Source: Austwickia sp. (GTDB lineage: Bacteria; Actinomycetota; Actinomycetes; Actinomycetales; Dermatophilaceae). Taken from it: 64,000 nucleotides of DNA. The stretch covers positions 372,001 to 436,000 of the forward strand of contig JADJTI010000001.1 in assembly GCA_016711265.1 (NCBI GenBank), given 5' to 3'. Shown piece by piece: positions 30,493 through 39,131 of the stretch. Made by a program: the position numbers and the translations under genes. The notes below the pieces were generated by a model that was not told the origin of the DNA, ran no database searches, and saw only the letters and a program-made list of their open reading frames with translations. Position 1 is the stretch's first letter. Every line of letters begins with the position of its first letter.

Positions 30493-32028
30493 CTACGCGC
30501 GCCGACGGACCACCCCGGTGATGCCACCACCCAGCGCGGCGAGGGTGAGCAGCGCCTCAGGCCAGCGGCCCGCCCGAGTGGCCAGGGTCAGCTCAGTACG
30601 CCGTGGCAGCTCGCGGCTGCGCAGGGCGGTGGTGAACAGCTCCGTCTGGTCGTGCGCCACCCCGTCCGGGGTGATCAGGGCCGACACCCCCACATTCGAG
30701 TTGTGGATCACGCTGCGCCCGTGCTCGATCGCCCGCAGCCGCGAGATCGCCAGCTGTTGTACTGACTCATCGGTACGGCCGAAGGTGGCGTTGTTGGTCT
30801 GGACAACGATGATCGACGCGCCGGCGACGACCCCGTCCCGCACCAGGTCGTCGTAGGCGACCTCGAAACAGATGTTCGGGCCCAGGACCGCCTCGCCCCC
30901 GGCGGCGACCGGCGCGGAGAACAGGACAAGGCGTTCACCCGCGACGAAGTCCCTGCTCACGCGGTCGACGTGGTCGGAGAAGAGCCGGAAGAACGGGCGC
31001 CAGGGGATGTACTCGGCGAACGGTACAGGATGGCGTTTGTCATAGCGGGCAGTTACATGTCCGGCCGGGCTGTACCAGAGGGCGGCATTGGTGACGTGTC
31101 CGACCGGCTCGTCCAGCACGGCACCCACCAGGATGGGTGCATCGATCGCCCGGGTTGCGGCCTGGATCTGCTCGGCGGCGTCGGCCTCCCGCAGCGGATC
31201 GATATCGGAGGCGTTCTCCGGCCACACCACCAGGTCCGGCGCGGCTCGCACCCCGAGCCTCACCTCGGCGGCGGCCTGCATCGTTGCGCGGACATGGTTG
31301 TCGAGCACCGCTCGCCGCTGGGCGTTGAAGTCCAGGCCCGCCTGGGGGACGTTCCCCTGGACCAGGAGGACGGCCGCAGGCTCCCCGTCCGTCGGCCGGG
31401 GGATCGTGACCCCCAGCAGGACGGTGAGGAAGGCCAGCAGCGCGAGCACCGGGAAGACCGCCCGTCTCGCCCCGCCCCTGATGCGCCGCCAGAACGCGCA
31501 GCCGGCCCACAGGGTGGCGCTGCCGATCAGGACGACGGCGAAACTCACCGCCGGCGCCCCACCCACCGCTGCCCATCCCGCCAGGGGGCTATCGGCCTGG
31601 GAGAAGGCCAGTCGGGCCCATGGGAATCCACCCCAGGGCGTGGTGGCTCGGGCCCACTCGGCGGCCACCCAGGAAGTGGCGGCCAGCAGCGGCACCGACC
31701 AGCCAGGGGTTCCCCGGCGGGCTCCCCGCGGCCCCCCGGTGGCGAGGGCGAACAGTGCGGCTCCGGCGCCGACGTACAGGCTCTGGGAGACGGCCAAGGC
31801 CAGCCACGGCAGGACCCCGACGTAGATGCCGCTCCAGGACAGCAGCGGTCCGAAACACGCCAGGCCGGTGGCGGTGCCCAGGAGGAAGGCTCGCCCGGGG
31901 CCGGCGCCATAGGCGGCCAGCGACCACAGTCCGGCGCCCACCCAGGCCAACGGCCAGGCGTCGATCGCGGGGAACGCGGCCCACAGGCAGAGACCGGCGA
32001 CCAGGGCGATCAACAGGCGCAGGGGCAC
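30493..32028 (-). CDS. lnt: Apolipoprotein N-acyltransferase
   Basis: A 511-residue membrane enzyme that adds the third acyl chain to lipoproteins. The N-terminal half has about six to seven membrane segments; the C-terminal half is a nitrilase-fold domain with the catalytic Glu (VVWPENASD), Lys (YDKRHPVPFAEYIPWR) and Cys (NICFEVAYDD), and ends with a last membrane helix. GTG 32028 is preceded by TAGCCT six bases upstream, suggesting a leaderless transcript. Together with ppm it links lipoprotein acylation to mannosylation. Confidence 0.94.
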   Translation of the reverse strand: MPLRLLIALVAGLCLWAAFPAIDAWPLAWVGAGLWSLAAYGAGPGRAFLLGTATGLACFGPLLSWSGIYVGVLPWLALAVSQSLYVGAGAALFALATGGPRGARRGTPGWSVPLLAATSWVAAEWARATTPWGGFPWARLAFSQADSPLAGWAAVGGAPAVSFAVVLIGSATLWAGCAFWRRIRGGARRAVFPVLALLAFLTVLLGVTIPRPTDGEPAAVLLVQGNVPQAGLDFNAQRRAVLDNHVRATMQAAAEVRLGVRAAPDLVVWPENASDIDPLREADAAEQIQAATRAIDAPILVGAVLDEPVGHVTNAALWYSPAGHVTARYDKRHPVPFAEYIPWRPFFRLFSDHVDRVSRDFVAGERLVLFSAPVAAGGEAVLGPNICFEVAYDDLVRDGVVAGASIIVVQTNNATFGRTDESVQQLAISRLRAIEHGRSVIHNSNVGVSALITPDGVAHDQTELFTTALRSRELPRRTELTLATRAGRWPEALLTLAALGGGITGVVRRRA

Positions 32029-32070
32029 TGCGTCAGGCTAGATGATGTCCGCCGAGCATCGAAGGTCGGG

Positions 32071-32176
32071 TCGCTCGCCACAGCGAGCGATAAAGCAAGG
32101 CCCGTACGCCGTTGGGGCCAGATCTCGCGACAGGCGGGTCGACAACGTCTGTTTTCTACTAGGCGTACGGGCCTTG
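32071..32176. other. Unassigned structured region upstream of lnt
   Basis: A 7-bp hairpin (TCGCTCG 32071-32077, CGAGCGA 32084-32090) is followed by perfect 15-bp arms CAAGGCCCGTACGCC (32096-32110) and its complement (32162-32176) around a 51-base loop that can itself pair GTTG with CAAC. It matches no riboswitch or small RNA I know. It could be a small RNA, a terminator pair, or a remnant of a mobile element. Confidence 0.45.
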
Positions 32177-32639
32177 GTCGGGGCGTCGATGCGGCGGTGG
32201 CGAGCCGGTGGCCGGATGGGTTGGCGGACGTGCACGGACCGATCGGACGCCGTGGCGCCAGACCCCGCGGTGATGGTCTGCTTCCCCTCCAGTCTCCGTG
32301 GCTCATGGCCGAAGCGGCGACTGGACTTACCTTAACCCCGGCTGCCCGAGTGTCAAGAAACGTGTTGACCTGCAATGATGTTCACCGTGACCTGGTCAGC
32401 GCACTCGCGGTGGCAGGGTCAGTCCGGAGCGGAACTTATCACTCTCGGCGTGTCCCCGATGACACGCCGAGCCAATTCTGTTACTGCGGTAGTCAGCCGG
32501 ACGGACGTCCGGTTTGACCTGATCGTCCAGATGTGAAGACTGATCGTCAGCGTCTCGGATGCTAGACAACGCCGGGCTCGTGACTGGCAAGCGGCCGAGG
32601 AATCGATGGGGTGGGGACAGGAGCGTGCGGGGTGGCCAG
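32177..32639. other. Non-coding stretch between lnt and the MFS gene
   Basis: No convincing gene is seen. On the minus strand CCAGTC...GACTGG (around 32291-32327) and GCAGACC...GGTCTGG (around 32261-32282) could form two adjacent stems. A clear hairpin lies at 32444-32471: CTCGGCGTGTC, six bases, GACACGCCGAG. The 32330-32400 part is AT-richer and may contain promoters for the MFS gene. Nothing here can be named. Confidence 0.4.
32444..32471. terminator. 11-bp hairpin upstream of the MFS gene
   Basis: Perfect arms CTCGGCGTGTC and GACACGCCGAG with a six-base loop. No T-tract follows on either strand; it could be a terminator or part of an RNA leader. Confidence 0.4.
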
Positions 32640-33863
32640 GTGACCCGGGTCCGACACCTGGCCGTGCTGAGCGTGCTGGCTGGGCTCGGCATGGTCGGCC
32701 CGTTCTCGATCGACACGGTCTTCCCGGCGTTCACCGGCATCGAACGGGATTTCGCCATCACGCCGGTGGCCACCCAGCAGCTACTCAGCGTCTACCTGGT
32801 CAGCTTCGCCGCTCTGAGTCTGTGGCACGGTCCGATCTCGGACGCCGTCGGACGCCGGCCGGTGGTGCTGGCCGGAACCGTGGCGTACACGTTGGCCTCG
32901 ATCGGCTGCGCCCTGGCCCCCACCTTTGAGCTGCTGCTGCTCCTGAGAGCGGTGCAGGGGATGAGCGCCGGCGCCGGCCAGATCGTCAGCCGCGCGATGG
33001 TCCGTGACCTCTACGAGGGTCCCCAGGCCCAGCGGGTGATGAGCCACATCGCCATGATCTTCGCCGTCGCCCCCGCCGTGGCGCCGGTCGTGGGTGGCCT
33101 GTTACTCCTGGTCGCCGACTGGCGTGGGATCTTCATCGCCCTTGCCGGGTACGGCGTCCTGCTGGTGATCGCGGTCGCCGTGGTGCTCCCCGAGACGAAT
33201 CCGGCGCAGCAGCGGTCCCCGCTCCGGGCCGCGCTGGTCGTGGGCTCGCTGTGGTCGATCGCCCGATCGCGGGATGGGCAGGTCCTTGCCGTCGCGCTGA
33301 CCTTGACGTTCGCCGGCATGTTCGCCTACATCAGCTCCGCTCCCCTCTTCATCTTCGGGGCCCTCGGGCTCGGGGAACGGGACTTCTGGATCCTGTTCAC
33401 CCCCCTCATCGGGGGGATGGTGGTCGGGTCCTGGCTCGGCGGCCGGGTCGCCCACCGCAGCAGCCGAGCACGGATCTGCGCGGCCGGCTTCGCACTCAGC
33501 GTCGCCGGCGGTCTCGGCAACGCCGTGATCGGCACCCTCTTGGCACTGGATCCGACGGTGCCGAGGCTGCCGTGGGCCGTGTTGATGCTCCCGGTCATCA
33601 CGGCCGGGGCCGCGCTGTCGATGCCCATCATCACCTTGGCGATGCTGGACCGGTTCCCCGACCAGCGGGGTGCGGCCGCCAGCGTGCAGTTGTTCGTGTC
33701 GCTGCTGGTCAACGCGGTGGTGGCCGGCGCCGTCGCTCCTGTCCTGGGCGCGGACACCCGGTGGTTGGCCATCGGCGCGCTGGTCAGCACCATCGGCGGT
33801 GCGCTCGCCTGGCGAGGCTACCGCCGCGGCGCCGCACTGGCGCCCGGTACCGTGCAGCGATGA
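32640..33863 (+). CDS. Bcr/CflA-type MFS multidrug transporter
   Basis: A 407-residue proton-driven exporter of the 12-TM drug:H+ antiporter family. Family motifs are GPFSIDTVFPAF in TM1, GPISDAVGRRPVVLAG (motif A), LLRAVQGMSAGAGQIVSRAM with RDLYEG (motif B region) and APVVGG (motif C). GTG 32640 is chosen to give VTRVRHLAVLSVL as N-terminus; GTG 32625 and ATG 32559 are possible longer starts. Its stop overlaps the exonuclease start (ATGA). The drug or metabolite exported is unknown. Confidence 0.87.
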   Translation: MTRVRHLAVLSVLAGLGMVGPFSIDTVFPAFTGIERDFAITPVATQQLLSVYLVSFAALSLWHGPISDAVGRRPVVLAGTVAYTLASIGCALAPTFELLLLLRAVQGMSAGAGQIVSRAMVRDLYEGPQAQRVMSHIAMIFAVAPAVAPVVGGLLLLVADWRGIFIALAGYGVLLVIAVAVVLPETNPAQQRSPLRAALVVGSLWSIARSRDGQVLAVALTLTFAGMFAYISSAPLFIFGALGLGERDFWILFTPLIGGMVVGSWLGGRVAHRSSRARICAAGFALSVAGGLGNAVIGTLLALDPTVPRLPWAVLMLPVITAGAALSMPIITLAMLDRFPDQRGAAASVQLFVSLLVNAVVAGAVAPVLGADTRWLAIGALVSTIGGALAWRGYRRGAALAPGTVQR

Positions 33864-34828
33864 ACGCCGGGATGAACGCAGAGACGGCCGGGACGATCAC
33901 CGGAGGCCGGCCGCTGATGCTGCTCGATGCGGCCAGCCTGTACTTCCGGGCCTTCTTCGGCGTCCCCGACCAGCGGCGTACCCCGCAGGAACCCGCGAGC
34001 AACGCCGTCCGCGGCTTCCTCGACATGATCGCCACCCTGGTCAGCGCCCACCGCCCCGGGGCGCTGGTGGCCTGCTGGGACGACGACTGGCGGCCCGCCT
34101 TCCGAGTGGCCGCCATCCCGACGTACAAGAGCCACCGGCTCGCGAACCCGACGTCCGCGGCCGAGGAGGTCCCTGATGAGCTGGCGCCCCAGGTTCCGGT
34201 GATTGCGGCCGCGCTGGCCGCGGTCGGCATCGCCCGCCTCGGGTGCCCCGGGTTCGAGGCCGACGACGTCATCGGCACCTTGACGACCCGCGCGACCGGC
34301 CGGTGCCCGGTGCGCATCGTGACCGGGGACCGCGACCTGTTCCAGCTGGTCGACGACGCGGCCGACATCGCGGTGCTCTACACCGCCAAGGGCGGGGTGC
34401 GTGAGGCCACGGTCGTGGATCAGGCCTACCTGCAGGCGACGTACGGCGTCCCGACCGGAAGCGCGTACGCCGACCTGGCCACCCTGCGGGGGGACAGCTC
34501 CGACGGTCTGCCCGGGGTCCGGGGCATCGGGGAGAAGACCGCTGCCGTGCTGATCGGCCGATACGGCTCCCTCGAGGGTCTGCAGGCGGCGTTGGCGGCG
34601 GGCGACCCCGCGCTCAAGGGTGCGCAGCGAACGCGGCTGCTGGAGGCCGCCGACTACCTCCGGGTGGCTCCGTCGGTGGTGCAGGTGGCCCGGGACGCGC
34701 CGCTGCCGGAGGTGACGGGAGCGCTGCCGACCGAGGTCGCCGACGTGCGGGTGTTGTCCGAACTCGCGGTGAGTCACAACCTGGCGGGACCGTTTACGCG
34801 ACTGCTGACGGCCCTGGGCCTGTCCTGA
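33860..34828 (+). CDS. 5'-3' exonuclease (PolI N-domain/FEN type)
   Basis: A 322-residue stand-alone flap endonuclease/5'-3' exonuclease, like the N-terminal domain of DNA polymerase I. Metal-binding carboxylates are in LMLLDAASLYFRAFF, CPGFEADDVIGTL and TGDRDLFQLV; the helix-3-turn-helix is RGDSSDGLPGVRGIGEKTAA. Such proteins process Okazaki fragments and repair flaps alongside PolI. The ATG overlaps the MFS stop by four bases. It is convergent with helY, the stops only 22 bases apart across a small repeat. Confidence 0.92.
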   Translation: MNAGMNAETAGTITGGRPLMLLDAASLYFRAFFGVPDQRRTPQEPASNAVRGFLDMIATLVSAHRPGALVACWDDDWRPAFRVAAIPTYKSHRLANPTSAAEEVPDELAPQVPVIAAALAAVGIARLGCPGFEADDVIGTLTTRATGRCPVRIVTGDRDLFQLVDDAADIAVLYTAKGGVREATVVDQAYLQATYGVPTGSAYADLATLRGDSSDGLPGVRGIGEKTAAVLIGRYGSLEGLQAALAAGDPALKGAQRTRLLEAADYLRVAPSVVQVARDAPLPEVTGALPTEVADVRVLSELAVSHNLAGPFTRLLTALGLS

Positions 34829-34830
34829 AC

Positions 34831-34860
34831 CGAGCCGTTAGTCGAGCCATTAGTCGAGCC
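34831..34860. repeat. 12-bp tandem repeat over the helY stop codon
   Basis: The unit CGAGCCGTTAGT (34831-34842) recurs as CGAGCCATTAGT (34843-34854) and starts a third time at 34855. Read on the minus strand each unit encodes Arg/Trp-Leu-Asp-stop, so the end of HelY is duplicated, in frame, behind its real stop. Confidence 0.8.
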
Positions 34861-37813
34861 GATCGGCGGCCACCACGCCGCGCAGCATGGCACTCACGGC
34901 CGCGTGTGCGGTGCTCGCCAGGGCCGGGCCGCCCGGTGGGCCCTGTTCGGTTCCGGACGTCGCAGCCACGTCAGCGATCTGGTCGAGCACGTCGATGACC
35001 TGCTTGCAGCGGCGGACGAAGTCCCCGGCCGCGAGGTCGCTGTCCCAGAGCACGTCGTCGAGTCGTCGTCCCCGGGCCCACCGGTGCACCATCCACGCCA
35101 GACCAGCCTCGGGAGCGCCGGTCACCGGCAGCCCACGGGCGGTCTCGGCATCCTCGATCCGGCTCCAGATGCCCACCATCTGCTCGTAGGCCTCGGCCAC
35201 CTCGTCGTTGGGCATTCTCGGGGTCGCGATCCCCTCCCGCCGAGGCTCATGGATCAGGCAGGACACCACCGCGGCCAGCGATGCGGCGTCCAACCCCCGC
35301 CAGACTCCCTGGCGCAGGCATTCGGCCGCCAGCAGGTCCTTCTCCAGGTACAGCCGTTGCAGCAGCCCGCCGCTGGGGGTTACCGCCAGGTCCTGGTCGT
35401 CGGCGGGGCGCAGGTACCCCTGGTCGACCAGCAGCCGGCAGATCCGCTCGAAGGTCCGGGCCACCGAGTGGGTCCGCCCCTCCACCCGCCGCCGCAGGCT
35501 CTCGGTCTCCCGGTTCAGCTGATGCCAACGCTGTGCCCAGCGCGCGTGGTGCTCCCGGTCGGGGCAGCGATGGCACGGATGGGTGCGCAACTCCTCCCGC
35601 AGCCGCTCGATGTCGTCGGCGGCGCGCTGACCGGGCCCGCCGGGTGGTCCGTCGGGTGCCGGTGGCGGCGGTGGTCCGTCCAGCGCCACCGACGGCCGGA
35701 TTCGCAGGGATGAGGCCAGGTCGCGCCGGGACGCCGGGTTCCCTGGAGCGAACCGCGCCGGTAGCGCCATCCTGTCGATGACCACCACCGGCCGGGACAG
35801 GTCGTCGGCGTCGATGCGATGCAGCCGGGCGTCGAGCCCGACGACCGCGGTCATCCGGGCCGCACCCCGCCCCGGCCCCGGTGTCGCGACCACCACCGCC
35901 GGGCCGCTGCGCCGCCCCTCCAACCACAGCACGTCGCCGACCCGCAGAACTTGCAAGGACTGCGCGATCTGTGCAGCTCGGGTGGCCCGGCGCGATGCGG
36001 ACGCGGCCTTCTCGGACCGGGTGAGCTGCTCGCGCAGCGCGGCGTACTCGGCGAAATCCCCGGCGGTGCAGGTCATCGATGCGGCGTAGCCAGCCAGGGC
36101 CTCGTCGTTGCGTCGGATGGTGCTCGTCAGGCCGACCACCGAGCGGTCGGCCTGGAACTGCGCGAACGAGGTCTCCAGCACTGCGCGGGCACGCTCGAAG
36201 CCGACCTGGGCCACCAGGTTGACGGCCATGTTGTACGTCGGCCGAAAACTCGAGCGCAGCGGGTATGTGCGGGTGGCCGCCAGGCCGGCGACCGCCACCG
36301 GGTCGATCCGGGGGTTCCACACCACGACGCCATGACCTTCTACGTCGATCCCCCGCCGGCCGGCGCGCCCAGTGAGCTGTGTGTACTCCGCAGGAGTGAT
36401 CTCAACGTGGGCTTCACCGTTATACTTGACGAGCTTCTCCAGCAGGACGGTCCGCGCCGGCATGTTGATCCCTAAGGCCAACGTTTCGGTGGCGAACACC
36501 ACCCGGATCCGACCGGCCGTGAAGAACTCTTCGACGGCCTCGCGGAACGTCGGCAGCATGCCCGCATGGTGTGCGGCGTACCCGCGGCGCAGGCCTTCCA
36601 GGAACGGCCAGTAGCCCAGGACCTCCAACTCCTCGGGCGCCACCGACGTCACCCGTTGGCTGAGGTCACGCGCGAGCCGGTCACCCTCCTGCGGCGAGAT
36701 CAGGGTGATCCCGGCCCGCACCAGGTGAGCGACCGCGTCCTCACACCCGGCGCGGCTGAAGATGAACACGATGGCCGGCAGCAGTCCCTCGCGGTCCAGC
36801 CGGGCCACGACGTCGGCCCGACCCACCTTCCCCCGCGGACCGCTGGTCAGGGCGCTGGTGAGCGGCTTCCCGGCCGGGCCGGACACGTGGGCGGAGGCCG
36901 CCGTTCCCCCGCGCGGCCGGCCACGGCGACCCCGCGGTGCCCCGGCGTCCTCCCGCCGTCCGTACCGCGCGCCGCGCCGGGATCCTGCCCCGTCCTCGCG
37001 TCGGCCGGCGACCGCCGCCAACAGGTCGGGGTTGACGACGGCGCCCCCGGGTAGCTGGGTGCCCGCGACCGGGCCCCTTACCCCGCGGGTGTCGCGGTGA
37101 GCGTCGCCGGGGTCGACGAACAGGTCGAACAGCCGGTCCCCCACCATCATGTGCTGCCACAACGGCACCGGGCGGTGCTCCTCGACGACGACCTCGGTGT
37201 CGCCGCGGATGGTCTCCAGCCAAGCCCCGAACTCCTCGGCGTTGCTGACGGTGGCCGACAGCGACACCACCTGGACGGTGGCTGGCAGTTGGATGAGCAC
37301 CTCCTCCCACACCGCCCCGCGGAACCGGTCGGCCAGGTAATGCACCTCGTCCATGACAACGAATCCCAGACCGCCCAACGTCTGCGACCCGGCGTACAGC
37401 ATGTTGCGCAGCACCTCGGTGGTCATCACCACGACCGGGGCCTCGCCGTTGATCGAGGCATCCCCGGTCAACAGCCCGACCTGGTCGCTGCCGTGCCGGC
37501 GGCACAGATCGGCGTACTTCTGGTTGGACAGCGCCTTGATGGGGGTGGTGTAAAACGCTTTGCGTCCGCTCTCCACGGCCAGATGGACGGCGAACTCGCC
37601 CACCACCGTCTTGCCCGCTCCGGTCGGTGCCGCCACGAGAACGCCCCGGCCGTCCTCCAGCGCCCGGCAGCCGCGCAGCTGGAAATCGTCGAGTTCGAAC
37701 GGGAACCCGGCAGCAAAGCGCGCGGTGGCCGGGTGCGAGCTCCGGCGACGGCTGGCTGCGTAGCGTTGGGCGGGTGAGGGCTCGCGCCGGTCCTCAGCGT
37801 CCGCGCCGGTCAC
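34850..37813 (-). CDS. helY: ATP-dependent RNA helicase HelY (Ski2/Mtr4 type)
   Basis: A 987-residue superfamily-2 helicase related to Ski2/Mtr4 exosome helicases, conserved in actinobacteria. Motifs: AAPTGAGKT (Walker A), TTPIKALSNQK (Ia), DEVHY (II), VVSLSAT (III), QLTGRAGRRGID (VI). A low-complexity basic insert (about 260-330) interrupts the helicase core, and a DSHCT-like C-terminal domain follows. The GTG overlaps the tatC stop (GTGA), so it is the last gene of the tatAC-helY unit. The RNA substrate is unknown. Confidence 0.94.
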   Translation of the reverse strand: MTGADAEDRREPSPAQRYAASRRRSSHPATARFAAGFPFELDDFQLRGCRALEDGRGVLVAAPTGAGKTVVGEFAVHLAVESGRKAFYTTPIKALSNQKYADLCRRHGSDQVGLLTGDASINGEAPVVVMTTEVLRNMLYAGSQTLGGLGFVVMDEVHYLADRFRGAVWEEVLIQLPATVQVVSLSATVSNAEEFGAWLETIRGDTEVVVEEHRPVPLWQHMMVGDRLFDLFVDPGDAHRDTRGVRGPVAGTQLPGGAVVNPDLLAAVAGRREDGAGSRRGARYGRREDAGAPRGRRGRPRGGTAASAHVSGPAGKPLTSALTSGPRGKVGRADVVARLDREGLLPAIVFIFSRAGCEDAVAHLVRAGITLISPQEGDRLARDLSQRVTSVAPEELEVLGYWPFLEGLRRGYAAHHAGMLPTFREAVEEFFTAGRIRVVFATETLALGINMPARTVLLEKLVKYNGEAHVEITPAEYTQLTGRAGRRGIDVEGHGVVVWNPRIDPVAVAGLAATRTYPLRSSFRPTYNMAVNLVAQVGFERARAVLETSFAQFQADRSVVGLTSTIRRNDEALAGYAASMTCTAGDFAEYAALREQLTRSEKAASASRRATRAAQIAQSLQVLRVGDVLWLEGRRSGPAVVVATPGPGRGAARMTAVVGLDARLHRIDADDLSRPVVVIDRMALPARFAPGNPASRRDLASSLRIRPSVALDGPPPPPAPDGPPGGPGQRAADDIERLREELRTHPCHRCPDREHHARWAQRWHQLNRETESLRRRVEGRTHSVARTFERICRLLVDQGYLRPADDQDLAVTPSGGLLQRLYLEKDLLAAECLRQGVWRGLDAASLAAVVSCLIHEPRREGIATPRMPNDEVAEAYEQMVGIWSRIEDAETARGLPVTGAPEAGLAWMVHRWARGRRLDDVLWDSDLAAGDFVRRCKQVIDVLDQIADVAATSGTEQGPPGGPALASTAHAAVSAMLRGVVAADRLD

Positions 37814-38628
37814 AGCGCGCTGGCCTGGTCGTCAGGGACGGCCACCCAGTCCGGGCGCCGCTTGGCCCGTCGGCGCTCGATGAGCCGGGCCACGCCGTAC
37901 GCGGAGAAGTAGAGGAACACCATCGGTAGAGCCATCCCGAGCATCGTGTACGGGTCCGGGGTGGGGGTCATCACGGCCGCGAAGACGAAGATCACGATGA
38001 CCGCGATCCGCCAGCCACGCAGCATGACGCTCGCGGGGAGGACGCCGGCCAGGTTGAGGGCGATCAGGAAGATCGGCAGCAGGAACGCCAACCCGAAGGC
38101 CAGGATGAACTTGGTGACCCAGCCGAAATAGTCCGACGCCGGCATCAGCGCCTGGGCCTCCGGCGGCAAGAAGGACAGCAGGATCTCCACGGCCTTGGGC
38201 AACGTCAGGTACGCCAGGTAGCAGCCGGCCATGAACAGCGGTACGGCGACCGCCACGAATCCGATGGCCCCTCGCCGTTCCCGGCGGGTCAGGCCCGGGA
38301 CGACGAAGGCCCAGATCTGATACAGCCAGACCGGGGAGGACACCAGCAACGACAGGAACAGCGAGACCTGCAGCTGGGTGGCGAACGCGCTCATCATGTC
38401 GGTGAAGTTGACGTTGCCCCGCTGGGCCCGCAGAGGGCGCAGCAGCGCATCCAACACGGGCTCGTAGAACATCCACGCCGGAACGGTCGCCAGCGCGATC
38501 GCACCCACCGCGACGAAGAAGCGATTGCGCAGCTCGCGCAGGTGTGCGGCGAGCGGCATCCGGCCCTCGGGGTCGCGTCGACGCCGGAACACCGTGCGGG
38601 TGTTCGGCAATCGTGGCGATCGGGGCAT
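37810..38628 (-). CDS. tatC: Sec-independent protein translocase TatC
   Basis: A 272-residue six-helix membrane protein, the receptor of the Tat pathway that recognises twin-arginine signals of folded exported proteins. The N-terminal cytoplasmic motif MPLAAHLRELRNRFF, the LYQIWAFVVPGL segment and the MTPTPDPYTM loop are diagnostic. The stop overlaps the helY start by four bases. tatA lies 53 bases upstream; tatB is not in this cluster, as is usual in actinobacteria. Confidence 0.97.
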   Translation of the reverse strand: MPRSPRLPNTRTVFRRRRDPEGRMPLAAHLRELRNRFFVAVGAIALATVPAWMFYEPVLDALLRPLRAQRGNVNFTDMMSAFATQLQVSLFLSLLVSSPVWLYQIWAFVVPGLTRRERRGAIGFVAVAVPLFMAGCYLAYLTLPKAVEILLSFLPPEAQALMPASDYFGWVTKFILAFGLAFLLPIFLIALNLAGVLPASVMLRGWRIAVIVIFVFAAVMTPTPDPYTMLGMALPMVFLYFSAYGVARLIERRRAKRRPDWVAVPDDQASAL

Positions 38629-38681
38629 CAGTGCGGGCCCTCAGGCGGATTCTGGGTGGACGGTGCAGGAACGTTCGCGGC

Positions 38682-39008
38682 TCACGCCGAAGGCGGCGGC
38701 GCCTGCGGGTGTCCCGGCTGCGGCTGGTAGGCGCTCGGGTCGTGCGGGGGGCGAGGTGCCTGCTGCGGTGCCTGGTAAGGAGCCTGGTAGGGCGGTGTCC
38801 CGGCGTCGGCCGGAGGGACCGTGGTGCCGGGGACGGTCTCCCGGCTGGCCGTGCTCGGCTTGTCCTTCTTCATCTCCTCCACCTCGGATTTGAAGATCCG
38901 CATCGAGCGCCCGAGGCTGCGGGCGGCATCGGGCAGCTTGTTCCACCCGAAGAGGATCACGATCACGAGGATGATCAGGATGATTTCCATCGGACCCAGG
39001 GACGGCAT
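38682..39008 (-). CDS. tatA: Sec-independent protein translocase TatA
   Basis: A 108-residue pore-forming Tat subunit. It has one N-terminal membrane helix (MEIILIILVIVILFG), the FGxxKLPDAARSLGRS hinge and amphipathic helix, and a Pro/Gln-rich tail from about residue 60. ATG 39008 follows AAAGGG by six bases. It is the first gene of tatA-tatC-helY and lies 123 bases downstream of pafC on the same strand. Confidence 0.96.
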   Translation of the reverse strand: MPSLGPMEIILIILVIVILFGWNKLPDAARSLGRSMRIFKSEVEEMKKDKPSTASRETVPGTTVPPADAGTPPYQAPYQAPQQAPRPPHDPSAYQPQPGHPQAPPPSA

Positions 39009-39131
39009 CGACGGCCCTTTCCGTGCGCAGGAGTGGTGCGGGCGTGGTGCTGGTCTGTGCGCAGTCTACGGGCGCGACCTTACCGACAGCTGAACGGGCG
39101 CCCTCCGGGGAGGGGCGCGCCGCCGCTCCCA

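Noticed and set aside
32177..32440. A known riboswitch upstream of lnt
   Set aside because: Compared by eye with cobalamin, TPP, SAM, glycine, ydaO, M-box, ZTP and guanidine consensus cores; none fits.
39063..39090. PafBC-type promoter before tatA
   Set aside because: TGTCGGTA and TAGACT are 12 bases apart instead of 8.
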